A stretch of DNA of 64,000 nucleotides from Rhizobium sp. FKY42 (GCF_005222835.1 NZ_STGA01000029.1:682001-746000); one strand, 5' to 3'. Positions 32,048 to 41,269 are shown, numbered from the stretch's first letter. Translations and numbers: made by a program. Notes: a model not told the origin generated them from the sequence alone.

Positions 32048-32281
32048 TTGCAGGTTCTAGTCCGAGATAACAATGTCGATCAGGCTCTCCGAGTCTTGAA
32101 AAAGAAAATGCAACGTGAAGGTATCTTCCGCGAAATCAAGGCGCGCAGCGCCTATGAAAAGCCGTCGGAGAAGCGCGCACGAGAGAAGTCAGAAGCCATC
32201 CGCCGCCAGCGAAAGCTTGCTCGAAAAAAGGCGCAGCGTGAAGGCCTTCTGCCGGCGCCTAAGAAAGCAGTTGGCCGCTGA
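32048..32281 (+). CDS. rpsU: 30S ribosomal protein S21
   Basis: A 77-residue very basic protein of the small ribosomal subunit. The sequence [20 protein letters not shown] followed by [15 protein letters not shown] is clearly bS21. It starts at TTG 32048, preceded by AAGGAG, with no usable ATG. S21 binds the 16S 3' end and helps select mRNAs. A small conserved-looking gene follows 44 bases downstream before the shared terminator. Confidence 0.97.
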   Translation: MQVLVRDNNVDQALRVLKKKMQREGIFREIKARSAYEKPSEKRAREKSEAIRRQRKLARKKAQREGLLPAPKKAVGR

Positions 32282-32325
32282 TCGGACGATTTTGCAATTC
32301 CGTTTGACGAGAAAGGTAGGTTCCA

Positions 32326-32511
32326 ATGTCCATGGAAGAAGCGACTTTACCCCCCGCCAAGCTTTCGCCGCGAGACAGGGCGGAAGCGACAGACCGGGCG
32401 GCGAAGGCCATTATCGACTCTGAGGCGATGGCGCGGGAAAAGAAGACCGAGAAACTTCGAGCCATGAGAATGGCGAAGGCAACGTCACAACCCATCAAGA
32501 CCAAGCGGTAA
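32326..32511 (+). CDS. Small basic hypothetical protein in the rpsU operon
   Basis: A 61-residue charged protein (MSMEEATLPPAKLSPRDRAE and then helical Ala/Lys/Arg sequence to KTKR) with no signal or membrane segment. AAGGTAGG lies before the ATG. It shares the rpsU transcript, since no terminator separates them and a good terminator follows at 32531. Its composition is ribosome- or nucleic-acid-like, but I recognise no family. Confidence 0.65.
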   Translation: MSMEEATLPPAKLSPRDRAEATDRAAKAIIDSEAMAREKKTEKLRAMRMAKATSQPIKTKR

Positions 32512-32530
32512 CCCTGCTACTAAAAAGACG

Positions 32531-32556
32531 AAGCGGCGGACGAGCCGCTTTTTTTT
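32531..32556 (+). terminator. Terminator of the rpsU operon
   Basis: AAGCGGC (32531-32537) pairs with GCCGCTT (32544-32550) around GGACGA, followed by T to 32556. Confidence 0.93.
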
Positions 32557-32769
32557 GCGTTCTCCGCTTTGGTCGGATGCGCTAATTCGTGCCTACGGCT
32601 GCCCTTTTTTGGGTCGACGATGGCGACGAGAAAAGGAAGTGCGCATCGTCACAGCTTTGCTCGTTTCCGTGTCGAACTCCTCCCAGAACATATACGCGAA
32701 AATTTGTAATATGACTTGCTCAGCACATCATATAAGAATTGCCCCTTCATTGTTGGGGAGGAGACGATC

Positions 32770-34248
32770 ATGACATCCTTTGACCTGAAACATCGGCTCG
32801 CTGCGCTGATCGCCGCCACTCTCGTGATGCCGCTGCCACAAGCAGCCGCTGAAGGTGACCCTCTGCGCCAAACGCTGGCAGCCAACGATGGATGGGCCGG
32901 AGGAACGTCGGGCGGTGCTGATGCCAAAGATGGCCATGTCTACACGGTTACAAACCGCTCCGAATTGCTGAAGGCCCTGCAGGCGGGTGGGGAGGCGAAT
33001 ACACCGAAAATCATTCAGGTGAGCGGAACGATCAACCTGTCGGTCGATGATCAAAACAGGGAATTGCTGGAAAAGGACTATGCCGATCCGGGCTATAGTT
33101 TCGAGGCCTATAGAACGGCCTACGCGCCCTCCACATGGAATGTGCGGCTGGATGACAAGAAGAAACCGATCCGCGACCTGACTGGCCCTCTCGAGGAAGC
33201 GCGCAAACGGTCTGCGGACAGGCAGAAGGCGCGGGTCGTCATCAGGATGACGTCCAACACGACGCTCATCGGCCTTGGCAAAGATGCCCGGATCACCAAG
33301 GGAAGCCTCGTTATTGGCGACGGTACGGAAAACGTCATCATCCGCAACATCACATTCGAGGATGCCTTCGACTATTTCCCAGCCTGGGATCCAGGCGACA
33401 GCTGGAAGATCGATGCAAGCTATCCCGGCTGCCAGGAGACGCATGTGGATGCGGCCAAGGGTCCGCAACAATGCCCGGGCGGCCGCTGGAATTCGGAGTA
33501 CGACAACATCTCGATCAGCGGCGGCAAGCGGATCTGGATCGACCATTGCACCTTCACCGATGGCGAGCGGCCCGACCATCTTTTCCCACCAGTCTACCCC
33601 TTCCCCAACAATCTGCCGGAACAGAAGGTCCAGCATCATGACGGACAGGTAGACATCACCAACGGTGCCGATCTGGTGACCCTGACCTACAACCGCTTCA
33701 GCGGGCATGACAAGACATCGCTGATCGGCGGCAGTGACAGCCGGGTATCGGATGCGGCTAAGCTGAACGTCACCTACCGGGCAAACTGGTTCGACAATGC
33801 CGGTCAGCGAAGCCCACGCGTTCGTTTCGGCAAAGTGCACAGCTACAATAACTATTTTACTGGCACCGCCGCCCTGCCAATCAAGGACGCGAAGGATCTT
33901 GAAGAAAAGCATGCGCTGGCTTTGAAGGCCAAGGGCGAATACCCGATCTTCCGAAGCGGCTTCGGCATTGGCAAGGAGTCCGCCATCTACTCGGAAAACA
34001 ATGTCTTCGAGATCAAGAATGGCGGTCCCGAGACTGCGGTCGCGATCCAGGGCGGCACGCGTTTCTTCGATAGCGGTTCCACTGTTAACGGCAAGCCGGC
34101 GGATTTCGCCGCTGCCCTGAACCGGGATGCAAAGCAGCCCATAACTGAAGATGTCGGCTGGAAGCCTGATCGCTATGCCCATGCGCCACTTCCCACCGCA
34201 GAGGTTCCGGACTATGTCCGGGCAAACGCCGGAGCGGGCAAGATGTGA
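32770..34248 (+). CDS. Secreted pectate lyase (polysaccharide lyase family 1)
   Basis: Cleaves de-esterified pectate by beta-elimination. The 492-residue precursor has an N-terminal signal peptide (basic start, hydrophobic LAALIAATLVMPLP, cleavage likely after QAAA near residue 27). The right-handed beta-helix follows, with GGKRIWIDHCTF (the family's WIDH motif), a calcium-site region DGQVDITNGAD and the catalytic arginine region GQRSPRVRFGKVHSYNNYF. ATG 32770 follows GGAGGAG. About 100 residues longer than short PL1 enzymes, with extra loops near residues 95-150. It points to degradation of plant cell-wall pectin; no secretion genes or other pectin enzymes are adjacent. Confidence 0.93.
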   Translation: MTSFDLKHRLAALIAATLVMPLPQAAAEGDPLRQTLAANDGWAGGTSGGADAKDGHVYTVTNRSELLKALQAGGEANTPKIIQVSGTINLSVDDQNRELLEKDYADPGYSFEAYRTAYAPSTWNVRLDDKKKPIRDLTGPLEEARKRSADRQKARVVIRMTSNTTLIGLGKDARITKGSLVIGDGTENVIIRNITFEDAFDYFPAWDPGDSWKIDASYPGCQETHVDAAKGPQQCPGGRWNSEYDNISISGGKRIWIDHCTFTDGERPDHLFPPVYPFPNNLPEQKVQHHDGQVDITNGADLVTLTYNRFSGHDKTSLIGGSDSRVSDAAKLNVTYRANWFDNAGQRSPRVRFGKVHSYNNYFTGTAALPIKDAKDLEEKHALALKAKGEYPIFRSGFGIGKESAIYSENNVFEIKNGGPETAVAIQGGTRFFDSGSTVNGKPADFAAALNRDAKQPITEDVGWKPDRYAHAPLPTAEVPDYVRANAGAGKM

Positions 34249-34578
34249 ATGGATTGAGGGACATCTTCTCCCGCTCAACATGCGGGAGAAGCTATATTCC
34301 GTTCAGGCTGGACGCCTGGTCGGAGATGTAAAAGCCGATTACATCTGCTTGGATTGTGCGCCGCTTCCCGGTTTGGCCTTGCCTAGCACGGGTTCCGGCC
34401 CAAGGGCCGAGGACAGAATGTGCTTCATATTGATGCCACCCAACAAGAGGTCTGGTGAGAAGTTCCGTACACCATTCGAGAACAGGGATTGATGTCTCGT
34501 TTGCAGTTTTCGTTTGCAAGCGATCCCGCACGGACGCATGTTCAGCCACGAATTCAATACAGCGTGAGACAGTCATTC
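34249..34578. other. Intergenic region after pectate lyase
   Basis: About 330 bases. CTTCTCCCGC (34265-34274) and GCGGGAGAAG (34282-34291) form a perfect 10-pair hairpin right after the pectate lyase stop and probably end its transcript, although no T-run follows. The rest has no convincing gene; it should contain the promoter of the oxidoreductase pair downstream. Confidence 0.5.
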
Positions 34579-35826
34579 ATGTCGGCAGATGCAATTGTTC
34601 TGGGTGCGGGTATTATTGGCGTTTCAACCGCCGTGCACCTGGCGAAGCGGGGGAAATCCGTTGTTCTCGTGGACAGGCGTGGTCCCGGTGAAGAAACCTC
34701 CTATGGCAATGCCGGCCTCATTCAGCGCGAAGGCGTCGTTCCCTATGGCTTTCCACAGCAGATCGGCATGATCCTGCGCTATGCGCTGAACAACCGGATC
34801 GACGCCCACTACCACCTGAGCGCCGTTCCGTCGGTCGCGAGGTTTCTGGCAAAATACTGGTGGAATTCGAATGTCAGCCGTCATCAGGTGATTGCCAAGG
34901 CCTATGCGCCTCTCATCGAACATTCCATCTCCGAACACGACGCCCTGATCCGTGAAGCGGATTGCGAGCATCTGATCAAGAAGGATGGCTGGACAGAAGC
35001 GTTTCGCACACAGGCCAAACAGGATGCGGAAGTCCGTGAGGCCGAACGGCTGAAGCGGGAATACGACCTGAATTTCAAGGTGCTGGATGCCAAGCAACTG
35101 GCGGAGAAGGAACCGCATCTTTCAAACGACTTCGTCGGTGGCCTGACCTGGGTCGAACCCTGGTCCGTGCTCGATCCGCACGCGCTGACCATGGCCTATG
35201 TAAAACTGCTGGAAAGGCTCGGCGGTCGGTTTGTGCGCGGCGATGCCACGACGCTTGTGCGCACCGGCGCTGGTTGGCGGGTGACGACGGATGAAGGCGC
35301 AATCGAGGCGAAAGACGTCGTCATCGCGCTCGGTCCCTGGTCTGATACTGTTACGGCACCGCTCGGCTATCGTTTCATCGTCGGTGTGAAGCGCGGCTAC
35401 CACATGCATTACGGTACACGCGACAACAAGGTTCTGAATGGCTGGACCATGGATGCCGAGCGCGGCTATTTCCTCGCCCCCATGAACCAGGGCATCAGGC
35501 TGACGACCGGCGCCGAATTTGCGCTTCGGGACGCACCCAAAACGCCTGTGCAGCTTGAGCGCGCCGAAGCGGTGGCACGCACCGTGTTTCCCCTTGGCGA
35601 GCGGCTTGACCGCGAACCGTGGATGGGAGCACGCCCCTGTACGCCTGACATGATGCCGATCATCGGCAAGGCGCCGCGCCATGATGGCCTGTGGTGCGCC
35701 TTTGGCCATTCCCACCATGGCCTGACACTCGGGCCGGTCACGGGCCGCCTGATTGCGGAAGCCATTTGCGGCGAAAAGCCTTTCATGGATGCATCAGCCT
35801 ATCGCCCAGAACGGTTTGCGATCTGA
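34579..35826 (+). CDS. FAD-dependent D-amino acid dehydrogenase (DadA-like)
   Basis: A 415-residue DAO-family flavoprotein. The dinucleotide-binding motif GAGIIGVSTAVHLAKRG is at residues 8-24, followed by ETSYGNAGLIQREGVVP, a DadA-like segment. The C-terminal flavin region GARPCTPDMMPIIGKAPRHDGLWCAFGHSHHGLTLGPVTG is typical. It probably oxidises a D-amino acid or another small amine at the membrane. The ATG at 34579 gives a normal N-terminus, though its ribosome site is weak. The stop is one base before the ATG of the next flavoprotein gene, so the two form one operon. Confidence 0.85.
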   Translation: MSADAIVLGAGIIGVSTAVHLAKRGKSVVLVDRRGPGEETSYGNAGLIQREGVVPYGFPQQIGMILRYALNNRIDAHYHLSAVPSVARFLAKYWWNSNVSRHQVIAKAYAPLIEHSISEHDALIREADCEHLIKKDGWTEAFRTQAKQDAEVREAERLKREYDLNFKVLDAKQLAEKEPHLSNDFVGGLTWVEPWSVLDPHALTMAYVKLLERLGGRFVRGDATTLVRTGAGWRVTTDEGAIEAKDVVIALGPWSDTVTAPLGYRFIVGVKRGYHMHYGTRDNKVLNGWTMDAERGYFLAPMNQGIRLTTGAEFALRDAPKTPVQLERAEAVARTVFPLGERLDREPWMGARPCTPDMMPIIGKAPRHDGLWCAFGHSHHGLTLGPVTGRLIAEAICGEKPFMDASAYRPERFAI

Positions 35827-35827
35827 C

Positions 35828-37129
35828 ATGCCCCTCTCTCCCCTGCCCGAAAATGCCGGTCATGCAAACACCTGGTATGCGGCATCGGCCCGCGACAGGC
35901 GCATCCGACCGTCGCTGGCTGAAGATCTGCAATGCGATGTGTGTGTCGTTGGCGCTGGCTTCACGGGCGTTTCAGCGGCCCTTGCTCTCGCCGAACGGGG
36001 TTTCTCCGTCGTCATTCTGGAAGCGGAACGCATCGGCTTTGGTGCGTCAGGACGAAATGGCGGCCAGATCGTCAACGGCTATAGCCGGGATCTGGCAACA
36101 ATCTCCGCGCGCTACGGGAAGGATAAGGCCGTCAGGCTGGGTGAAATGTCGCTCGAAGGCGGCGCGATCATTCGCGAGCGGATTTCCCGCTACGCTATCG
36201 ATTGCGATCTGCGTGAGGGCGGCTTCTTCGCAGCCTTCAGCCAGAAACAGATGCACGAGATGGAGGTGCACAAGCGGGACTGGGAGCGCTACGGCCATCC
36301 CGGTCTCGAAATGGTCTCGCGATCCGAGGTGGGAGCCTATGTGCAGACCGATCGCTACACCGGCGGCATGATCGACCGCCTGGGCGGGCATATCCATCCA
36401 CTCAATCTGGTTCTGGGAGAAGCGAGGGCCTTTGAACAGCAAAACGGCCGCATCTTCGAGCGCTCTCGCGTTCTGCAGATGGACGATGGCGAGCGACCTG
36501 TCGTGCGCACGGCCGCGGGTTCCGTGACCTGTGAATACGTTCTGATCTGCGGCAATGCCTACCTCGCACCGCAGTTTCCAGCGATTAGCGAGCGTGTACT
36601 CCCCGTCTCGAGCCAGATCATTGCCACAGAGCCGCTCGATCCGGCGCTGGCGCAGTCTCTGCTACCGGCGGATTTCTGCGTCGAGGACGCGAACTATGTG
36701 CTGGATTACTTTCGTCGGACAGCCGACAATCGCATTCTCTACGGTGGCGGCATCGGTTACGATGGGCGCGATCCCCACGATATCATTGAAGCAATTCGGC
36801 CAAAGATGCTGAAGACGTTCCCGCAACTGACCGATGCGCGTATCGACTTTGCCTGGGGCGGAAACTTTGCCCTGACCTTGACCCGTATTCCCCATGTCGG
36901 GCGTCTTTCACCCCGCGTGTATTTTTCCCATGGAGACAGCGGCCATGGTGTAACAACCACGCACCTCCTGGGCCGCATTCTGGGCGAAGCGGTGGCGGGC
37001 CATGCGGAACGTTTCGACGTCTGGGCTTCGCTGCCGAATCTGCCCTTCCCCGGAGGAAGCCGCTTGCGCGTGCCGATCACGCAGCTGGGCGCATGGTGGT
37101 ATGGACTGAGAGACCGATTTGGCATCTGA
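35828..37129 (+). CDS. FAD-dependent amine oxidoreductase (PuuB/OrdL-like)
   Basis: A 433-residue DAO-family flavoprotein of the PuuB/OrdL type, whose E. coli member oxidises gamma-glutamyl-putrescine. The leading TWYAASARDR, FAD motif VVGAGFTGVSAALALAERG, GFGASGRNGGQIVNGYSRD and the late AWGGNFALTLTRIPHVGRL and HGDSGHGVTTTHLLG stretches are the usual landmarks. It is cotranscribed with the DadA-like gene. PuuB-type enzymes in rhizobia act on many amines, so putrescine is only one candidate; the potFGHI importer 17 kb away supports polyamine use but no gamma-glutamyl-putrescine synthetase is seen here. Confidence 0.85.
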   Translation: MPLSPLPENAGHANTWYAASARDRRIRPSLAEDLQCDVCVVGAGFTGVSAALALAERGFSVVILEAERIGFGASGRNGGQIVNGYSRDLATISARYGKDKAVRLGEMSLEGGAIIRERISRYAIDCDLREGGFFAAFSQKQMHEMEVHKRDWERYGHPGLEMVSRSEVGAYVQTDRYTGGMIDRLGGHIHPLNLVLGEARAFEQQNGRIFERSRVLQMDDGERPVVRTAAGSVTCEYVLICGNAYLAPQFPAISERVLPVSSQIIATEPLDPALAQSLLPADFCVEDANYVLDYFRRTADNRILYGGGIGYDGRDPHDIIEAIRPKMLKTFPQLTDARIDFAWGGNFALTLTRIPHVGRLSPRVYFSHGDSGHGVTTTHLLGRILGEAVAGHAERFDVWASLPNLPFPGGSRLRVPITQLGAWWYGLRDRFGI

Positions 37130-37137
37130 ACGAAGTC

Positions 37138-37172
37138 AAAAAAACGCCGATGGAGTGACCACCGGCGTTTCA
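37138..37172. terminator. Terminator between the oxidoreductase operon and the iron-binding protein gene
   Basis: AAAAAACGCCG and CGGCGTTT arms with a TGGAGTGACCA centre; A-tract on one side and T on the other allow it to end both converging transcripts. Confidence 0.75.
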
Positions 37173-37199
37173 ATGATCCAAACTTAATAAACAGCAGGC

Positions 37200-38237
37200 T
37201 TACTTCGACGGACCTTCGTTAAAGCCGACCTTGTCCACCAGTTCCGATGCCTGCTTGCGGTGCTTGGCAATCTCGGTCAACGCAATCGTGTCCGCCTTGA
37301 GGGTGCCGAAGGACTTGACGATTGCGGATGGCTCAGCGCCCGTCATGACCGGATACTCGAATACCTGCTCGGCATAGATCTTCTGGCCCTCGACTGACGC
37401 CAGGAATTCCATCAGCTTCAGCGCGTTGGCCTTATTCGGTGAGTTCTTGGCAAGCGCCATGCCCGAAACATTCACATGCGTTCCGCGATCCTTGACGTTC
37501 GGAAACAGAACCTTGAAGGACTTTGCCCATTCCTTCTCTTCCGGCGCCTTGTCGTTCGTCATCATCAGGCCGACATAATAGGTGTTGCCGAGCGAGATAT
37601 CGCACTCGCCAGCCATGATGGATTTCGCCTGGCTACGATCATTGCCGTCCGGCTTGCGCGCAAGATTGTTCTTCAGGCCCGTCAGCCATTTCTGCGTATA
37701 GTCTGCGCCGTGATGTGCAATCATCGAGGCGAAGAGAGCAATGTTATAGGCATGCTGTCCGTCCCGGATGCAGATCTTGCCCTTCCACTTGGGGTCAGCC
37801 AGTTCCTCATAGGTAATCTCGGACTGGGCAACGCGATCCTTGGAGGCATAAACCACGCGACCACGGGTGGTGAGGCCGAACCATTCACCATCCGCATCAC
37901 GCAGGGATGCCGGAATATCCTTGTTGATGAGCGCATTGTCCTTGACCGGCTGAACCACGCCGCCATCCTTCGCTTCGGTGAGACGCTGGATGTCGATAGT
38001 CAGAATGACGTCCGCCGGGGAGTTCACCCCTTCAGCCTTGATACGCTCCACCAGCCCCTTGTCGAGAAACAGGACGTTGGTTGCAATGCCGGTTTCTTTC
38101 GTGAAGCGATCAAGAAGCGGCTTGATCAGTTCCGGTTGACGATAGGAATAGATGTTCACCTCTCCTGCGGCATGAGCGACAGTAGACGACATCAGCGCCA
38201 GAGCGCCCGCCAAAGCAATGCGCGTGAGTTTTTTCAT
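37200..38237 (-). CDS. Periplasmic ferric-iron-binding protein (FbpA/FutA type)
   Basis: Solute-binding protein of a ferric iron ABC importer, 345 residues. A signal peptide (KKLTRIALAGALALMSSTVAHA) is followed by GEVNIYSYRQPELIKPLLDRF, the standard start of FutA/FbpA proteins whose tyrosines bind Fe(III); TYYVGLM contains the two adjacent C-terminal tyrosine ligands. I use ATG 38237, preceded by GGAGG, rather than an ATG 39 bases upstream. The gene is divergent from rirA, whose operator lies between them, so iron repression through RirA is very likely. No permease or ATPase is next to it; an iron-type permease is at 48608. Confidence 0.93.
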   Translation of the reverse strand: MKKLTRIALAGALALMSSTVAHAAGEVNIYSYRQPELIKPLLDRFTKETGIATNVLFLDKGLVERIKAEGVNSPADVILTIDIQRLTEAKDGGVVQPVKDNALINKDIPASLRDADGEWFGLTTRGRVVYASKDRVAQSEITYEELADPKWKGKICIRDGQHAYNIALFASMIAHHGADYTQKWLTGLKNNLARKPDGNDRSQAKSIMAGECDISLGNTYYVGLMMTNDKAPEEKEWAKSFKVLFPNVKDRGTHVNVSGMALAKNSPNKANALKLMEFLASVEGQKIYAEQVFEYPVMTGAEPSAIVKSFGTLKADTIALTEIAKHRKQASELVDKVGFNEGPSK

Positions 38238-38328
38238 GAATTTTATCCCTCCACTCATAATTCTGGACTGGCTCATTCAGGAAAAGAGGGGCACAGTCAA
38301 CTCACGGCCCTGTGAGCCCCCCTTAAGA

Positions 38329-38343
38329 TGAACAAAATTTTCA
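38329..38343. promoter_or_regulatory. Iron-responsive operator (RirA-binding IRO box)
   Basis: TGAACAAAATTTTCA matches the rhizobial IRO pattern TGA-N9-TCA exactly and extends it to TGAA-N7-TTCA. It lies 69 bases before the rirA start and 92 bases before the divergent iron-binding protein gene, so it could mediate both autoregulation and repression of iron uptake. Confidence 0.75.
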
Positions 38344-38411
38344 TATTTTGGAATTGTTCAAAAGAAGCTCAAGGCTTATATGTATGTCGAACGGGAAACA
38401 CGGAGAATGGC

Positions 38412-38882
38412 ATGCGCTTGACCAAGCAGACGAATTACGCCGTACGTATGCTGATGTACTGCGCAGCGAATGATGGCAACCTCAGCCGCATTCCCGAGAT
38501 CGCCAAGGCCTACGGCGTTTCTGAACTGTTCCTCTTCAAGATCCTGCAACCTTTGACAAAGGCTGGCCTGATCGAGACTGTGCGCGGGCGTAATGGTGGC
38601 GTTCGCCTTGGTCGCTCCGCAGACAAAATTTCTCTTTTCGACGTCGTGAAGGTGACAGAAGACAGCTTCGCCATGGCGGAGTGTTTCGAGGATGGCGCTG
38701 TGGAATGCCCACTCGTCGATAGCTGCGGCCTTAATTCCGCACTCCGCAAGGCACTCAATGCCTTTTTCGATGTCCTGACGGAATACTCGATCGACGATCT
38801 GGTAAAAGCACGTCCCCAGATCAACTTCCTATTGGGGCTCGATGACCTTGCACAGCGCCCGCGTGCAGCTCTGCCGGCTTGA
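38412..38882 (+). CDS. rirA: Rhizobial iron regulator RirA
   Basis: Rrf2-family iron-sulfur repressor that replaces Fur as the main iron sensor in Rhizobiaceae; in iron-replete cells it represses uptake genes through IRO boxes. The 156-residue protein begins MRLTKQTNYAVRMLMYCAAN with the winged helix at about residues 5-65, and carries C91, C99 and C105 (CFEDGAVECPLVDSC), which hold the Fe-S cluster. The sequence is nearly canonical for Agrobacterium/Rhizobium RirA. An in-frame start at 38328 would add residues foreign to the family, so ATG 38412 is chosen. It is divergent from the ferric-iron-binding protein gene. Confidence 0.96.
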   Translation: MRLTKQTNYAVRMLMYCAANDGNLSRIPEIAKAYGVSELFLFKILQPLTKAGLIETVRGRNGGVRLGRSADKISLFDVVKVTEDSFAMAECFEDGAVECPLVDSCGLNSALRKALNAFFDVLTEYSIDDLVKARPQINFLLGLDDLAQRPRAALPA

Positions 38883-38969
38883 CGAACGCATTGCGCGTTC
38901 GCCCGTATCAGGGCTGAACGCGAGGGCCAACCCCTTGGCTGGTCTGCCACACAGCACTGCAAGGTGAGA

Positions 38970-39998
38970 ATGTTTTCGAAGGATATCTGGCCGGTTGCCA
39001 TCACCGCCGTTCTTGGCTCGATGGGCGCCCTGATTGCTTCGGCGCTTTCCCTCCCCGCTCCTTATCTCATCGGACCTGCGGCACTGGTAACGCTTGGCAG
39101 CCTGGCTGGGCTTGATCTCAAGGTGCCCCACCTTGTACGCAATATTGCCTTCCTGTCGGTGGGTTTGTCGATGGGATCGGCCGTAACGCCAGAGGTTCTT
39201 TCGGCGGCACGAGCATGGCCCCTCAGCTTCATGACCTTGGCGGCCATGTCGCTTGCTCTTCTGCTGATCGTCTATGGCGTACTGAAGGCGGTCTTCCGAT
39301 ACGACCCCATGACATCCATGCTGGCGGCCTGCCCTGGACATCTCAGCTATGTCCTTGCACTGGCTGCGGGGGTCAAAAGCGATCTCGTAAGCGTCGGTAT
39401 CATTCAGAGCGTGAGAGTTCTGGCCTTGACGCTTCTTGTGCCCTTGTTTGTCGAGATGAGCGCCCCGGGTAGTACGCAAATGCCGGCGCCTTCCACGACA
39501 ATCGCCTCTCTCGCTCTTTTAATGATGGGAGCGGCGGGCTTCCTGCTTGGTCGGGGCCTGAGCAGGCTTCGCGTACCGGCTGCTCTGCTGGTTGGCGGAA
39601 TGGTCGTCTCCAGCGCGGCGCACCTCATCCATCTTGTTGAAGGCGGGATCCCGACATGGCTGCAAATTCCGATTTATGTCGTTCTCGGCAGCATGATCGG
39701 ATCAAGATTTGCGGGCATCAGCCTATCAGACCTGAAGTCGGCTTGTATGGCAGGTTTATCCGTAACCATCATCGCCGGTGTCATTTCGGTCGCCGTTGCA
39801 TTGGGTGTGTCGCGCATACTTGGCATTCCGTTGCCAGCGGCCCTCATTGCTTTTGCCCCAGGGGGGCTTGAGACCATGGCCGCCATGGCCATTATACTTC
39901 ATGCCGATCCCGCCTATGTCGGTACGCATCATATTGTAAGACTTATATTTTTGTCATTCCTAATGCCCGCTATGATCGCATGGGTCCGAAACCGCTAA
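38970..39998 (+). CDS. AbrB-family membrane protein
   Basis: An integral membrane protein of about 342 residues with roughly ten hydrophobic helices arranged as two similar halves. The repeated motif LPAPYLIGPAALVTL near the start and LRVPAALLVGGMVVS midway are characteristic of the AbrB (formerly 'ammonia monooxygenase') family, whose biochemical role is not established despite the regulator-like name. The late segment FAPGGLETMAAMAIIL is also conserved. ATG 38970 has AAGGTG just upstream. It lies 87 bases after rirA on the same strand and could be cotranscribed, although no functional link is known. Confidence 0.85.
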   Translation: MFSKDIWPVAITAVLGSMGALIASALSLPAPYLIGPAALVTLGSLAGLDLKVPHLVRNIAFLSVGLSMGSAVTPEVLSAARAWPLSFMTLAAMSLALLLIVYGVLKAVFRYDPMTSMLAACPGHLSYVLALAAGVKSDLVSVGIIQSVRVLALTLLVPLFVEMSAPGSTQMPAPSTTIASLALLMMGAAGFLLGRGLSRLRVPAALLVGGMVVSSAAHLIHLVEGGIPTWLQIPIYVVLGSMIGSRFAGISLSDLKSACMAGLSVTIIAGVISVAVALGVSRILGIPLPAALIAFAPGGLETMAAMAIILHADPAYVGTHHIVRLIFLSFLMPAMIAWVRNR

Positions 39999-40481
39999 AT
40001 AATCATCTACAAAAAACCGTATTCAAAAAATGAGATATTGATGGGTTCTTGCAGTTGAACCCCTGTACAACATGAAGTACTGACAGAGATAAGCGCAAAC
40101 GTTGCAGACGCAGGCGCGAAGCAGAAATTGTGTTTTGATAACCTGTCAGACGTGAGCTTACACGGGCAGTAAGCTATATGAGCGCTCAAGAACAAAGGAA
40201 TGCTTCTTCTTTACTAAAGAAGTTAAGATTTCCAAAGTTCCGGCGAGCTGCATGCGGGACAGTCGGGATCATCATATGCAATCTGGCAATGTGAAATGTC
40301 GATGAAGTTCAGTTTAAATCGTTCGATATGATCTGACTTCGGGGCGAATGGGATGACTGGAGTGATACGGGGTTCTCCAGTTGAAGATGCGTGAGAGGGT
40401 TTCGCCAAACGTGCATTCGCAAGCATTCCACAAGGAATACTTGTTATGCTGTCAGGCGTGCCTGTTGAGGGGAGACTTAGA
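39999..40481. other. Long intergenic region before the TetR regulator
   Basis: About 480 bases without a convincing gene. The one clear structure is a perfect hairpin CTTCTTT-ACT-AAAGAAG at 40206-40222. The stretch also shows codon-free, AT-leaning composition. It could hold a small RNA or a long promoter region; nothing decides this. Confidence 0.4.
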
Positions 40482-41141
40482 ATGGACGCAACGGGAAACC
40501 AGATGGTCGACAGGCGTGATGTAGGTTCGCATTTTGCCCTGCGCCGCATTCCGAAGCAGGAACGGAGCCGCGAGCGGATTGATGAGATCCTGAAGGTGGC
40601 GATGGACCTAATCGGCCAGAAGGGGATCGACGCGGTAACAATGAAGGAAATTGCCAGCCTGTCAGGCGGGCCGATTGCTTCCGTTTATCAATACTTCCCC
40701 AACAAGACGGCAATCATTGCCACACTCTACGAGCGTTATATTTCACAACTGCGTTCTATCCTGGCGGGCGCGCTGCCTCAGATCAACGAAGCGGGCGGAA
40801 TTGCCGATGCCGCCGAAGAGATGATCACACTCTATGCGAAGTTCGTGCGCTCCCATCCGCATGTTCAGGATCTGATCAATGCAGTACAGGCGGACAAGCT
40901 GCTCGAAGATATCGACATCAAGGAAGCGAGGCAGATCGCCGACATGTTCTGCAAGGCTTCGGAGGCCTTCGTTCCGGCCAATCTGCGTGAGGAATTTGTT
41001 CGCACCACCTTCGTCATGTGCCACCTGACGGTCAGCATGGTACGACTGGCGATCAAGGTTGCGGACGACGAAGGTGACCAGATCGTGTCCGATTTCACGG
41101 CGTCTATTCGTCATCAGTTAAGCCGTTTCGTCATCAAGTGA
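40482..41141 (+). CDS. TetR-family transcriptional regulator
   Basis: A 219-residue TetR/AcrR regulator. The DNA-binding domain lies at about residues 25-75: QERSRERIDEILKVAMDLIGQKGIDAVTMKEIASLSGGPIASVYQYFPNKTAIIATL is split across helices 1-4 with the recognition helix ending VYQYFPNK. The ligand-binding C-terminal domain is typical in length and not diagnostic. GGGGAG precedes the ATG at 40482; a longer start at 40446 is less supported. No neighbouring enzyme or exporter is divergent from it, so its target is unclear. It converges on mmsA with a terminator between. Confidence 0.9.
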   Translation: MDATGNQMVDRRDVGSHFALRRIPKQERSRERIDEILKVAMDLIGQKGIDAVTMKEIASLSGGPIASVYQYFPNKTAIIATLYERYISQLRSILAGALPQINEAGGIADAAEEMITLYAKFVRSHPHVQDLINAVQADKLLEDIDIKEARQIADMFCKASEAFVPANLREEFVRTTFVMCHLTVSMVRLAIKVADDEGDQIVSDFTASIRHQLSRFVIK

Positions 41142-41223
41142 CGTAAACGCGTCCGGTACCAGTATTTTGAATGGCCCTGTCCGACCGGCGGGGCCATGTT
41201 CGTTTCAGCAAGACGCATACAGA

Positions 41224-41252
41224 AAAAGGCGGCTACGGGAGCCGCCTTTATA
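41224..41252 (-). terminator. Terminator of mmsA
   Basis: GGCGGCT and AGCCGCC arms around ACGGG; the minus-strand side continues into TTTTT. It lies 18 bases past the mmsA stop and may also stop TetR transcription from the other side. Confidence 0.85.
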
Positions 41253-41269
41253 ATCTGACCGACCGATGT

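Noticed and set aside
32728-34281. A 517-codon open frame opposite the pectate lyase
   Set aside because: The plus-strand protein has a signal peptide and PL1 motifs; the minus reading has neither a domain nor a start site.
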